IMG/VR virus record: IMGVR_UViG_3300023119_000164
Location: 1 to 20,267 of that record
DNA length: 20,267 bases
Origin: a virus
Strand: one strand, 5' to 3'
Positions within the stretch are counted from its first letter, which is position 1. Every line of letters starts with the position of its first letter. Below the pieces are notes generated by a model. The model was not told where the DNA came from, did not search any database, and saw only the letters and a program-made list of their open reading frames with translations. Positions 11,822 to 18,889 of the stretch are shown in pieces. Both the position numbers and the translations under genes were made by a program.

Positions 11822-11984
11822 ACACTTTAAGGCATTCGTTCAAGATATGTTTATGAAACACAAAGACGAGTGCCAATGGTGGAAGATAAAGTGTAAATAT
11901 GGTAGTTATATTAACTACTACAAGAAAAATAGAGATTTCTTAAAAACCAAATACAAGGAGAAATATAGTGAGCAAGAAAGATAG
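11814..11984 (+). CDS. Small basic protein, 56 aa
   Basis: I chose ATG 11814 (MDKHFKAFVQDMFMKHKDEC) over upstream starts because the 31-residue extension lies wholly inside the preceding gene and lacks a ribosome binding site. The product is very basic and aromatic (QWWKIKCKYGSYINYYKKNR) with two Cys (positions 20 and 27). No family recognised. The start overlaps the preceding gene and the end overlaps the next small gene, a typical arrangement in this cluster. The ribosome binding site is weak, so it may depend on coupling. Confidence 0.55.
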   Translation: MDKHFKAFVQDMFMKHKDECQWWKIKCKYGSYINYYKKNRDFLKTKYKEKYSEQER

Positions 11985-12075
11985 AGAATACATAATCGAA
12001 GAATTTATTTACCCAGTCATAGTTATGACAGCATTTGTAATACTAATGTTATTTTTAACGGGAGCAATACAATGA
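11968..12075 (+). CDS. Single-TM micropeptide, 35 aa, GTG start
   Basis: AAGGAG (11955-11960) lies seven bases before GTG 11968. The reading frame gives MSKKDREYIIEEFIYPVIVM then TAFVILMLFLTGAIQ, one hydrophobic segment of about 19 residues after a charged head. The TGA overlaps the next ATG by four bases. The excellent ribosome binding site and coupling make this a convincing short gene. A membrane role is likely; its target is unknown. Confidence 0.6.
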   Translation: MSKKDREYIIEEFIYPVIVMTAFVILMLFLTGAIQ

Positions 12076-12137
12076 TGGATTTAGCGTATTTAGATATGGC
12101 AGTCAGAATTGCTATAGAGATTATTAACTTTTTCTAA
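12072..12137 (+). CDS. Candidate 21-aa micropeptide
   Basis: ATG 12072, overlapping the upstream TGA, is preceded by GGGAG at 12060-12064. The peptide starts MMDLAYLDMAVRIAIEIINF and ends in one further Phe, predicted amphipathic helix. It may be translated, or the site may only couple ribosomes to the next gene. Support is the ribosome binding site and the exact four-base overlap. Confidence 0.35.
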   Translation: MMDLAYLDMAVRIAIEIINFF

Positions 12138-12147
12138 GGGGGAGAGT

Positions 12148-12345
12148 ATGAGCATAACTTGGAAAGATGTAGTAGATGTAGAGATAGGCGGTATAGATAA
12201 GAGCGACTATCCAGATTTTTGTGATGGTTATATAGAGAGTGCTTATAACATTAAAGCAGATAGACCATGTACAGAGGAAGAACTAGAGCAACTGGAAGCA
12301 GATAGCGATAGTATGTATGAAGCGAAATACGATACATTATTTTAG
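12148..12345 (+). CDS. Conserved small acidic phage protein, 65 aa
   Basis: ATG 12148 follows AAGGGGGAGAGT. The sequence MSITWKDVVDVEIGGIDKSD with YPDFCDGYIESAY and an acidic tail (CTEEELEQLEADSDSMYE) is a recurring type among phages of unrelated hosts. It is all soluble and acidic, with two Cys. Function not known. A strong ribosome binding site for the next gene (TAGGAGAGAGAT) overlaps its stop. Confidence 0.75.
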   Translation: MSITWKDVVDVEIGGIDKSDYPDFCDGYIESAYNIKADRPCTEEELEQLEADSDSMYEAKYDTLF

Positions 12346-12356
12346 GAGAGAGAGAT

Positions 12357-12569
12357 ATGTCACAAGAACTAGAAATTATTAGAGCAATTAAAGAGTTTGG
12401 ATATGTTGATAGAAAAATGGGAATCAACGAATTAGGTATATGGAATCTTACAGCAGTTATTACTAAGATGAGGCAGAAAGGTTACGATATAGTTAGTATC
12501 GAGCATAAAGGCGTTAATAGATACGGCAGAAAAGTTAAATGGTGTAGTTATAAACTGGGGGAAGAATGA
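12357..12569 (+). CDS. Winged-helix-like HTH protein, 70 aa
   Basis: ATG 12357 follows TAGGAGAGAGAT. Residues 1-35 include ELEIIRAIKEFGYVDRKMGI then NELGIWNLTAVITKMRQKGY, which match a helix-turn-helix with an A-V-I-x-K-M-R-x-K-G-Y-D-I motif, followed by a beta wing (NRYGRKVKWCSYKL). This is the layout of the small phage helix-turn-helix domain type seen near ninG/recombination genes. It probably binds DNA; a regulatory role is inferred. Its TGA overlaps the next small ATG. Confidence 0.65.
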   Translation: MSQELEIIRAIKEFGYVDRKMGINELGIWNLTAVITKMRQKGYDIVSIEHKGVNRYGRKVKWCSYKLGEE

Positions 12570-12667
12570 AAGATTTACCTAAGAAACTATCATACTTAAA
12601 TAAGTCATTAGAGAGATTTATTCAAGAACTTAAAGACTATAAAAAAACGAAAAAAAGTCATAAGTAG
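12566..12667 (+). CDS. Small basic protein, 33 aa
   Basis: ATG 12566 overlaps the upstream stop by four bases, with CTGGGGGAAGA before it. The peptide MKDLPKKLSYLNKSLERFIQ ends in a Lys-rich tail (YKKTKKSHK). It is a charged helix. Only start coupling and the ribosome binding site support it; no function is recognised. Confidence 0.5.
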   Translation: MKDLPKKLSYLNKSLERFIQELKDYKKTKKSHK

Positions 12668-12668
12668 T

Positions 12669-12812
12669 ATGAATGTTAGTATAATAGAAATATTGTTTGC
12701 AGGGGTAGTATTGTGGACAATGTGGGAGTTCTTTCAACTATTGGAAGATACTAAAAAACAAGAGAGAGAATATAAACTAAATAACAAGGAGAAATCTCAT
12801 GGAAACAATTAA
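12669..12812 (+). CDS. Single-TM small protein, 47 aa
   Basis: The frame from ATG 12669 reads MNVSIIEILFAGVVLWTMWE, a hydrophobic segment, then a charged helix (FFQLLEDTKKQEREYKLNNK) and ends SHGNN. Topology is an N-terminal anchor with a cytoplasmic tail. Its last 14 bases overlap the ERF-type gene and include that gene's AAGGAG site. The start lies one base after the upstream stop, so it relies on coupling; no ribosome binding site is visible. Confidence 0.5.
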   Translation: MNVSIIEILFAGVVLWTMWEFFQLLEDTKKQEREYKLNNKEKSHGNN

Positions 12813-13353
12813 TATCAAAGGTAAAGAATATGTTACTGTTGATGAAAGATTAAAGTTCTTTAGAAAAAATGTACCAAATGCTTCACTAATAAGTGAAATG
12901 ATAAGTAATCAAGATGGCGTTTGTATCTTTAAAGCAAGTATCTTTATAGATGGAACTATAGTCGCTACTGGTCATGCTTACGAGAAAGAAGGAAGCACTT
13001 TTATTAACAAGACAAGTTATATCGAGAACTGTGAAACAAGTGCGTGGGGTAGAGCATTGGCAAACCTTGGTATAGGATTAACGGGTTCAGTTGCATCAGC
13101 AGATGAAGTGCAAAATGCAATACTTAACCAAGAACCAAGACACCTTAGTAAACAGCAAATTAACGAATCACTAGATATTATTGCTAAGTGTGTTGAAGAT
13201 AGTAAAGATGAGAGAAAAGAAGAGGCAGCGAGAAGGAAAGCGAGGTCAGTATTCCAAAGAGCAAATGACCCGTCTATCGCAGAGGAGAGCAGAAGCATAA
13301 TTTTAAATACAATAACAAAACACTATCCTGAATGGGTAAAGGATATTAAGTAA
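12799..13353 (+). CDS. ERF-type single-strand DNA annealing protein
   Basis: 184 residues, ATG 12799 with AAGGAG upstream. The ERF superfamily signature is visible: a first half of strands and helices (VCIFKASIFIDGTIVATGHA) and the motif TSYIENCETSAWGRALANLG (residues ~72-91), where E-x-x-x-T-S-A-x-G-R-A-L is the family hallmark, followed by GIGLTGSVASADEV. These proteins anneal complementary ssDNA in phage recombination. The C-terminal region (~110-184) is a charged helix rather than a second domain. It sits beside a possible SSB-like protein and near the Ref-like and VRR nucleases. Confidence 0.88.
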   Translation: METINIKGKEYVTVDERLKFFRKNVPNASLISEMISNQDGVCIFKASIFIDGTIVATGHAYEKEGSTFINKTSYIENCETSAWGRALANLGIGLTGSVASADEVQNAILNQEPRHLSKQQINESLDIIAKCVEDSKDERKEEAARRKARSVFQRANDPSIAEESRSIILNTITKHYPEWVKDIK

Positions 13354-13360
13354 TTAGCAG

Positions 13361-13480
13361 GGTTCACTACCAATGCTAGTCGGGGGCGGTTCCATACTAA
13401 GTTCAAGAATCTTTCGTATCTCCCCGTCCTCGTTAGGTTACAAGAATAGTGCGAGTGGTTGCCGTAAGCAACTCCATTAA
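13361..13480 (+). other. Structured intergenic segment, possible RNA
   Basis: By my count 57 of these 120 bases are G or C, against 16 of 60 at 12841-12900 and 23 of 60 at 13501-13560. Nested pairings are possible: CGGGG (13381-13385) with CCCCG (13422-13426), ATAC (13394-13397) with GTAT (13416-13419), AAG (13399-13401) with CTT (13411-13413). A second hairpin, GTTGC (13458-13462) with GCAAC (13468-13472), follows. A 35-codon ORF (13373-13480) overlaps it but has no ribosome binding site. It may be a cis-acting RNA between the annealase gene and the next. Confidence 0.4.
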
Positions 13481-13501
13481 TTAAATAATAAGGAGAAGAT
13501 A

Positions 13502-13780
13502 ATGGAAGAGAAAAAATTTATAGATGGTCTAAGAGTGAAACAACCTCACCCTAACGCACCAGAATTTATAAAAGCAAAAATTAGTATTAACAAGCAATCT
13601 TTATTACAATGGTTATCACAACAACCAGATGAATGGATTAATGTAGATGTTAAAGAGTCTAAGACTGGTAATTGGTATGCAGAGATAGATACTTGGAAAC
13701 CAGAAGCATCAACAGAAAATCCTAGATATGCTACACAACCAGATACTAAAGAGGAATTTAACGACCAAGTTCCATTCTAA
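13502..13780 (+). CDS. Small protein with SSB-like C-terminal tail
   Basis: 92 residues, ATG 13502 after AAGGAG. The core (FIDGLRVKQPHPNAPEFIKA and KISINKQSLLQWLSQQPDEW) plus INVDVKESKTGNWYAEIDTW is a small strand-rich fold seen in phage proteins next to annealases. The C-terminus is acidic and ends EEFNDQVPF; an acidic tail ending in hydrophobic P-F is the docking tip of single-strand binding proteins such as SSB (ending DDDIPF). I infer binding of ssDNA and recruitment of repair partners. It has no recognised OB-fold signature by eye, so SSB identity is not established. Confidence 0.5.
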   Translation: MEEKKFIDGLRVKQPHPNAPEFIKAKISINKQSLLQWLSQQPDEWINVDVKESKTGNWYAEIDTWKPEASTENPRYATQPDTKEEFNDQVPF

Positions 13781-13782
13781 TT

Positions 13783-14529
13783 ATGAATACAATTAAAGTC
13801 GATATAAACGAAGTATTTGAAAACGACACTAACCCAAGGGAAATAACATCTGATAAGTTTGCTAAATTAGTAAATAGCATTAAAGATGCCCCTTGGATGT
13901 TAGATATAAGACCAATCGTAGTTAATGACGATATGGTAGTTCTTGGTGGTAATATGCGATTAAAAGCGTGTCGCCAAGCAGGTCTTAAAGAAGTTCCTAT
14001 AGTTAAAGTATCTGATTTAACGGAAGAACAACAAAAAGAATTTATTATTAAAGATAATGTTGGTTTCGGTCAATGGGACTGGGATATTCTAGGTAATGAT
14101 TGGGACTTAGAGAAGTTGGAAGAGTGGGGTTTAGAATTAGAGATTACTGACCCAGAATACGACTCTTTTGCTGATGACAGTTACACTAAGAAAATAGATG
14201 CACCAGAATATGAACCATCTGATGAGAAACCAGAACTAACTGACTTAGTAAATACAACTAAATCTAATGAACTTGTAAATAAGATACAAGCAAGTGAAAT
14301 AGATAATAACATTAAGAATTTCTTAATAATGGCAGCACAACGACATCTGGAATTTGACTATTCAAAGATTGCAGATTTTTATGCACACGCTGAACCAGAA
14401 GTCCAAGAACTTATGGAAGAATCAGCATTAATTATTATTGACTTTCAACAAGCGATAGCAGGTGGTTATGTCAAACTTAATCAAGAAATCACAGATAGGT
14501 ATTTAGAAGAATATGGCGATGAAGCATAA
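13783..14529 (+). CDS. ParB-like domain protein (modification-associated type)
   Basis: 248 residues, ATG 13783, two bases after the upstream stop. Residues ~1-105 form a ParB-like N-terminal domain: NPRE (17-20), RPIVVNDD (43-50), LGGNMRLKACRQAG (54-67), then VPIVKVSDLTEEQQKEFIIK and DNVGFGQWDWDIL (91-103). This variant is usual in phage proteins encoded with, or fused to, DNA methylases and hypermodification enzymes, and is not a segregation protein. The linker is acidic; the C-terminal ~90 residues are helical with no catalytic motif I recognise. It overlaps the glycosyltransferase-like gene by 17 bases. Confidence 0.8.
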   Translation: MNTIKVDINEVFENDTNPREITSDKFAKLVNSIKDAPWMLDIRPIVVNDDMVVLGGNMRLKACRQAGLKEVPIVKVSDLTEEQQKEFIIKDNVGFGQWDWDILGNDWDLEKLEEWGLELEITDPEYDSFADDSYTKKIDAPEYEPSDEKPELTDLVNTTKSNELVNKIQASEIDNNIKNFLIMAAQRHLEFDYSKIADFYAHAEPEVQELMEESALIIIDFQQAIAGGYVKLNQEITDRYLEEYGDEA

Positions 14530-15394
14530 AGACTTTGCAATATTTATTCTTACTTACGGAAGAAGTGAAAAGATTTATACACTAGAAACTTTAAGAAAGC
14601 AGGGATATACTGGAAAGATATATTTAGTTTGCTCTGTAGATGACAAAGAGTTAGAGAACTATAAGAATCTCCATAAGAATGTCATAGAGTTTGATAAGAA
14701 TGACTATAAAGGCACTTTTGATATTGGTGATAACTTTAATGACGATAGAGTGGTTGTGTATGCTAGGAATGCCGTTTTCGACATAGCAGAAGAATTAGGT
14801 TATACATACTTTCTAGTTCTTGATGACGACTATACACAGTTCAGATATACAAGAGATGACTTAAACGACTATCTGACTAAAGCAAGAAATATTAAAGATT
14901 TAGACAAGATTATGGACATCTTGTTAGATTATTACATTCAAACCAATGCTAAAACGCTCTGTATTGCTCAGGGTGGCGACTTTATTGGTGGAGAAGGTAG
15001 TAGGGTATTTAAAAAGAAATTAACCCGTAAAGCAATGAATTTCTTTATCTGTTCTACAGAAAGAAGATTCCAGTTTATCGGTAGAATTAATGAAGATGTA
15101 AATACCTATGTTAGGTTTGGAACTGTAGGAGATATATTCTTAACTATAGCAGACTTACGACTTGAGCAACTAGATACACAAAGCAATTCAGGTGGTCTTA
15201 CTGAGTTCTATTTAGATGGTGGAACTTATGTGAAATCTTTTTATACTGTTTTGTTTGCACCTTCTAGTGCTAAAATAAATTTAATGGGCAATAAAAATAT
15301 GAGATTGCACCATAGCGTAAAGTGGAACAATACAACACCCGTTCTTTTACCTGAGAAATATCAGAAAAGGAGAGTGACAGAATATGACACATAA
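14513..15394 (+). CDS. TET/JBP-associated glycosyltransferase-like protein (TAGT)
   Basis: 293 residues; starts available at ATG 14513 and 14519. Motifs in order: FAIFILTYGRSEKIYT (8-23), YARNAVFD (83-90), LDDDY (103-107; the metal-binding DxD), AQGGDFIGG (152-160), GRINEDVNTY (190-199), NSGGLTE (225-231) and LHH (265-267). These match the TAGT family predicted to glycosylate hydroxymethylated bases made by TET/JBP-type dioxygenases in phages. Such enzymes modify phage DNA, protecting it from restriction. No TET-like gene, cytosine methylase or base-synthesis gene is in the window, so the acceptor is unknown. The ParB-like neighbour fits a modification module placed directly before the terminase genes. 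Confidence 0.8.
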   Translation: MAMKHKDFAIFILTYGRSEKIYTLETLRKQGYTGKIYLVCSVDDKELENYKNLHKNVIEFDKNDYKGTFDIGDNFNDDRVVVYARNAVFDIAEELGYTYFLVLDDDYTQFRYTRDDLNDYLTKARNIKDLDKIMDILLDYYIQTNAKTLCIAQGGDFIGGEGSRVFKKKLTRKAMNFFICSTERRFQFIGRINEDVNTYVRFGTVGDIFLTIADLRLEQLDTQSNSGGLTEFYLDGGTYVKSFYTVLFAPSSAKINLMGNKNMRLHHSVKWNNTTPVLLPEKYQKRRVTEYDT

Positions 15395-15755
15395 AAAAGA
15401 TACAAATATTAAAAAGAAAGCAATGATAAAAGCACTAGAAAAATCACTTGGAGTTGTTACTCCTGCTTGTAAGACAGCAGAGATTTCTAGGGAAACACAT
15501 TATCGTTGGATGAGAGAAGATGAAGAATATGCTTTAGCAGTAGATGAGTTATCTAATGTAGCACTTGATTTTGCAGAAAGTCAATTACATAAACAGATTA
15601 ACTCTGGCAATTCAACATCTACTATTTTTTACTTAAAGACAAAAGGTAAGAGCAGAGGATATATAGAGAAGCAAGAGTTCGATTTATCTTCTAGCGATGG
15701 AACTATGCAACCTCAAATAATTGAGATAGTTGGTGTAGCACCGCAACCGAAGTGA
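15384..15755 (+). CDS. terS: Terminase small subunit
   Basis: 123 residues, overlapping the upstream gene by 11 bases, with AAAAGGAGAG upstream. Residues ~10-45 form a helix-turn-helix: KKKAMIKALEKSLGVVTPAC followed by KTAEISRETHYRWMREDEE. The second half (ALDFAESQLHKQINSGNSTS then TIFYLKTKGKSRGY) is the standard C-terminal motif of HTH-type small terminases, which recognise packaging DNA and deliver it to the large subunit. Adjacency to the large subunit settles the call. The GTG of the large subunit gene overlaps its stop (GTGA). Confidence 0.88.
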   Translation: MTHKKDTNIKKKAMIKALEKSLGVVTPACKTAEISRETHYRWMREDEEYALAVDELSNVALDFAESQLHKQINSGNSTSTIFYLKTKGKSRGYIEKQEFDLSSSDGTMQPQIIEIVGVAPQPK

Positions 15756-17035
15756 AAGTAAAACAACAAATTTCTATACCCGAAAAGTTAAGACCATTAT
15801 TCGAGGGGGAAGCAAGATACAGATGTGCTTATGGTGGTAGAGGAAGTGCTAAGACTACTACCTTTGCATTAATGACTGCTATATGGGGTTACAACTGGGG
15901 TAAGCAAGGTAAACACGGACAGATAGTCTGTGGTCGTGAGTTTATGAACTCTCTTAATGATTCTTCACTAGAAGAAATCAAAGCAGCGATTAGAGGTATC
16001 CCTTGGTTAGAATCTTACTATGATGTGGGAGAGAAGTTTATAAAGTCGAGAGATGGTAATATCTCTTATACTTTTGTTGGTCTTAGAAGGTCTTTAGATT
16101 CTATAAAGTCTAAATCAAGAATATTGTTAGCGTGGGTAGATGAGGCAGAGCAAGTTTCAGATACAGCGTGGACTAAATTAATACCTACAGTTCGAGAGCA
16201 AGACTCAGAAATATGGGTTACATGGAATCCAGAATCTAAATACTCTGCAACACACGAACGCTTTAGAGTAAACCCACCAGCAGGTGCAAAGATTGTCGAG
16301 ATGAACTATACAGATAATTTTTGGTTTCCAGATGTCCTAGAAAAAGAAAGATTAGAAGATAAAGAAAAAAGACCAGATATGTATGAGCATATTTGGGAAG
16401 GTGGATTCTTAACATTCTCAGAAGGTGCTTATTATGGTAGAGAAATGAGAGTGATTAGAGAAGAAGAAAGAATAGCAAATGTTGTATACGATACAAGCAC
16501 AGCAGTTGTTACAGCGTGGGATTTAGGAGTTGGTGATTCTACTGCTATCTGGTTTGCACAATTTGTAGGAGCAGAAGTTCACCTTATTGACTACTATGAG
16601 GGTTCTGGTGTAGGATTAGAGCATTATGTAAAAGTGTTACAAGAAAAGGGTTATGTTTACGACAAGCATATACTACCGCATGATGTTAGAGTAAGAGAAC
16701 TTGGAACTGGAATGAGTAGATTAGAAACACTTGATAGTTTAGGTCTTAAAAATGTTGAAATAGCACCTATGTTAAATATAGATGATGGTATTCAAGCAGT
16801 TAGGTCTTTACTCGGTAAGTGTTGGTTTGATAAAGAAAAAACTGAATTCGGTGTTGATTGTTTGGTAAACTATAGTCGAGATTGGGACGAAAACGGCAAA
16901 ACTTGGCGCCTAAGACCTCGGCATGATTTATATTCGCATGGTGCAGATGCGTTTAGATATTTAGCAATAGGTTATCGCCCGAACTCAACAAACTGGGGTG
17001 AGCCTATAAAACGAAACTTACAAGGTGTAGTTTAA
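15752..17035 (+). CDS. terL: Terminase large subunit, packaging ATPase and nuclease
   Basis: 427 residues, GTG start in a GTGA overlap. The ATPase has Walker A GGRGSAKT (28-35), Walker B ILLAWVDEAE (124-133, Asp130/Glu131) and the coupling motif TWNP (157-160). The nuclease domain has AWDLGVGD (255-262, Asp257), LIDYYEG (Asp280), LPHD (308-311) and HGADA (Asp399). The acidic residues Asp257, Asp280 and Asp399 suit an RNase H-like nuclease. It pumps DNA into proheads and cuts concatemers. The length is typical of the Terminase_3 type. The next gene is a head-tail adaptor rather than the expected portal. Confidence 0.95.
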   Translation: MKVKQQISIPEKLRPLFEGEARYRCAYGGRGSAKTTTFALMTAIWGYNWGKQGKHGQIVCGREFMNSLNDSSLEEIKAAIRGIPWLESYYDVGEKFIKSRDGNISYTFVGLRRSLDSIKSKSRILLAWVDEAEQVSDTAWTKLIPTVREQDSEIWVTWNPESKYSATHERFRVNPPAGAKIVEMNYTDNFWFPDVLEKERLEDKEKRPDMYEHIWEGGFLTFSEGAYYGREMRVIREEERIANVVYDTSTAVVTAWDLGVGDSTAIWFAQFVGAEVHLIDYYEGSGVGLEHYVKVLQEKGYVYDKHILPHDVRVRELGTGMSRLETLDSLGLKNVEIAPMLNIDDGIQAVRSLLGKCWFDKEKTEFGVDCLVNYSRDWDENGKTWRLRPRHDLYSHGADAFRYLAIGYRPNSTNWGEPIKRNLQGVV

Positions 17036-17036
17036 T

Positions 17037-17666
17037 ATGGCAATAACAACATATACAGAATTAAAAACGGCAATCGCCAATTTCTTAGACAGAGATGATT
17101 TAACTTCTGTCATACCAGATTTTATTTCACTAGCAGAAGCACAACTTAATCGTGATATTAGACATTGGAAGATGGAAAAGAGAGCGAGTGGACAACAGTC
17201 TGCAGGTGATGAATGGATGCAAATACCAAATGATTGGTTAGAAACCATTAGGTTAAATATTAGTGATGGTGGAACTAGAGCGGTAGATTTAATTAGTAGA
17301 GCAAGTATGCAGGATAAAAGAGCAGGTAATTTAGATACCTCTGGAACACCTATGTATTATGCCCATTCTGATAGTCAGTTTGAGTTATATCCAACACCTA
17401 ACGCTACAACAAATTTAGAACTACTTTACTATGCAAAGACAGATGCTTTATCAGGCAGTAATGCTAGTAATTGGTTACTGGAAGATGCACCAGATGTGTA
17501 TTTATATGGAAGTTTAATGCACTCTGCACCGTATCTTGCAGAAGATGAGCGAGTTGCAGTTTGGTCGCAAATGTATTTTGCGGCAGTAGGGCAACTTAAT
17601 AAAATATCCGAAGATGCTCGTATGAGTGGGTCGGGTTTAACACTTAAAATAAGGGGAATGGGATAA
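17037..17666 (+). CDS. Head-tail adaptor protein
   Basis: 209 residues, ATG 17037 with AAGGTG upstream. It opens MAITTYTELKTAIANFLDRD, then SLAEAQLNRDIRHWKMEKRA and WMQIPNDWLETIRLNI. Helical N-terminus, aromatic central part (FELYPTPNATTNLELLYYAK) and helical C-terminus (LYGSLMHSAPYLAEDERVAV) are the pattern of gp6/gp4-type adaptors that form a ring under the portal. The E-A-x-L-N-R-D-I-R motif is characteristic of this family in marine and podovirus-like phages. It is the first structural gene after the terminase. Confidence 0.75.
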   Translation: MAITTYTELKTAIANFLDRDDLTSVIPDFISLAEAQLNRDIRHWKMEKRASGQQSAGDEWMQIPNDWLETIRLNISDGGTRAVDLISRASMQDKRAGNLDTSGTPMYYAHSDSQFELYPTPNATTNLELLYYAKTDALSGSNASNWLLEDAPDVYLYGSLMHSAPYLAEDERVAVWSQMYFAAVGQLNKISEDARMSGSGLTLKIRGMG

Positions 17667-18046
17667 TGAGTTTTTCAAATTATTTAGAAACAAAAGTTTT
17701 AGACCATGTATTCGGTGGTACTGCTTATACAGCACCTACTACATTATATGTGGCACTATTTACAACTGACAACACAGATTCTGGTGGTGGTACTGAAGTA
17801 TCTGGCGGTGCTTATGCAAGACAGACAGTAACATTTACAACTTCTGGTGCTACTACATCAAATGATTCTGATATTGAATTTCCAACAGCAACAGCAAACT
17901 ACGGAACAGTAATCGCTGTAGCAGTTATGGACGCATTAACTGGTGGTAATCAACTAGCGTATGCAGGTCTTACTACAGATAAAACTATCGAAACTGGTGA
18001 TGTATTTAGAATCCCTGCTGGTGATTTAGATATTACACTAGACTAA
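17666..18046 (+). CDS. Phage tail / virion structural protein
   Basis: 126 residues, TAATG overlap, GGGG ribosome binding site. The sequence SFSNYLETKVLDHVFGG then APTTLYVALFTTDNT, GGAYARQTVTF, IEFPTATANYG and ending DLDITLD, is a widespread small beta-sandwich phage structural protein, often annotated as a tail protein. No signal peptide. The two neighbouring virion genes agree. The exact location in the particle is unknown. Confidence 0.7.
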   Translation: MSFSNYLETKVLDHVFGGTAYTAPTTLYVALFTTDNTDSGGGTEVSGGAYARQTVTFTTSGATTSNDSDIEFPTATANYGTVIAVAVMDALTGGNQLAYAGLTTDKTIETGDVFRIPAGDLDITLD

Positions 18047-18049
18047 TAA

Positions 18050-18889
18050 ATGTCAGTTTACGGCAGTTGGTATTATGGTCGTCTAGCATACAGCGATGGC
18101 GAACTAGCAGATGGTTCTGCTACAGTATCAGCAAGTTCAACTACTTCTTCTAATTCTACTGCTAATGGTAGTAGGATAAGAGAGAGTGATGCTTCTGTTA
18201 CAAATAATGCTACGATAACTGCTAATGCAAATATTATTGTAAATGCTACGCCAAATACAATAAGTGCAAGTGCTACTGTTTCATCAGATTGCGAAAGAGC
18301 AAGGTTTGGTGAATCAGCAGTATCAACTAATTCTACATTTAGTTCAAATGGCGAAAGAGTTAGAGAAAGTGCAAGTACAGGAACTGCAACTGCCGTTGCT
18401 ACCATTCAAGCAACGAGAATCAGAGAAAGTGATGCTTCCCTTACATCAACTGCAACAACTACTTGTGATGCTGAAACAGTAATAGATACTAATCCAGATA
18501 CGATTAGTGCTACATCTACTACTACAGCAAACTCTACTGCCAACGGAACTAGAATTAGAACATCTGGTGCAATAGTATCATCTACCACTACTACCGCAAC
18601 ATTAGGTCAAAGAGTAGGTGAATCAAGTGCAACAATAGTATCTACAACAACAGTATCTACAACTCTATCTGCAATAAGAGTAAGAGAAACAGACTCTGCT
18701 GTAAGTTCTACTTCTACATTAAGTCCTGCTACTACAATAGAAAGAGTTAGAGAAAGTGGTAGTGCAGTATCAGTAACGACAACTAATGCGTTTAGTGGTA
18801 GAGAGAAATGGGAAGTAATAGATAGAGCATCAGACACTTGGACATTAATAGCAGAATCAAGTGATACATGGACGGAGATAGCGGCATGA
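18050..18889 (+). CDS. Repetitive Ser/Thr-rich tail protein
   Basis: 279 residues built from imperfect repeats. A motif of the form R-x-R-E-S occurs at 41-46, 84-89 (degenerate), 102-107, 122-127, 167-172, 187-192 (degenerate), 209-214 and 231-236, typically ~20 residues apart. A variant NTPNTIS/NPDTIS lies at ~66-72 and ~148-153, so a larger ~81-residue period (41 to 122, 65 to 146) is visible. Ser, Thr and Ala fill the spaces. The end has a duplicated SDTWT (261-265, 271-275). Such regular beta-repeats suggest a fibrous or helical beta domain in the tail. The ribosome binding site is weak, and the TGA overlaps the next ATG. Confidence 0.65.
   Translation: MSVYGSWYYGRLAYSDGELADGSATVSASSTTSSNSTANGSRIRESDASVTNNATITANANIIVNATPNTISASATVSSDCERARFGESAVSTNSTFSSNGERVRESASTGTATAVATIQATRIRESDASLTSTATTTCDAETVIDTNPDTISATSTTTANSTANGTRIRTSGAIVSSTTTTATLGQRVGESSATIVSTTTVSTTLSAIRVRETDSAVSSTSTLSPATTIERVRESGSAVSVTTTNAFSGREKWEVIDRASDTWTLIAESSDTWTEIAA

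Noticed and set aside
12678-12690. TATAAT-like sequence near 12679 as a promoter
   Set aside because: No -35 match and no shared spacer; lies inside a coding ORF.
13373-13480. A 35-codon ORF in the structured gap
   Set aside because: No ribosome binding site and no family resemblance; base pairing explains the segment better, though translation cannot be excluded.
13354-13501. Possible tRNA because of a GTTCAAGAATC-like stretch
   Set aside because: No acceptor stem or anticodon arm can be built around it.
18073-18837. Long open - strand frames opposite the repeat protein
   Set aside because: They follow from Ser/Thr/Ala codon composition on the + strand; no ribosome binding site or conserved features.
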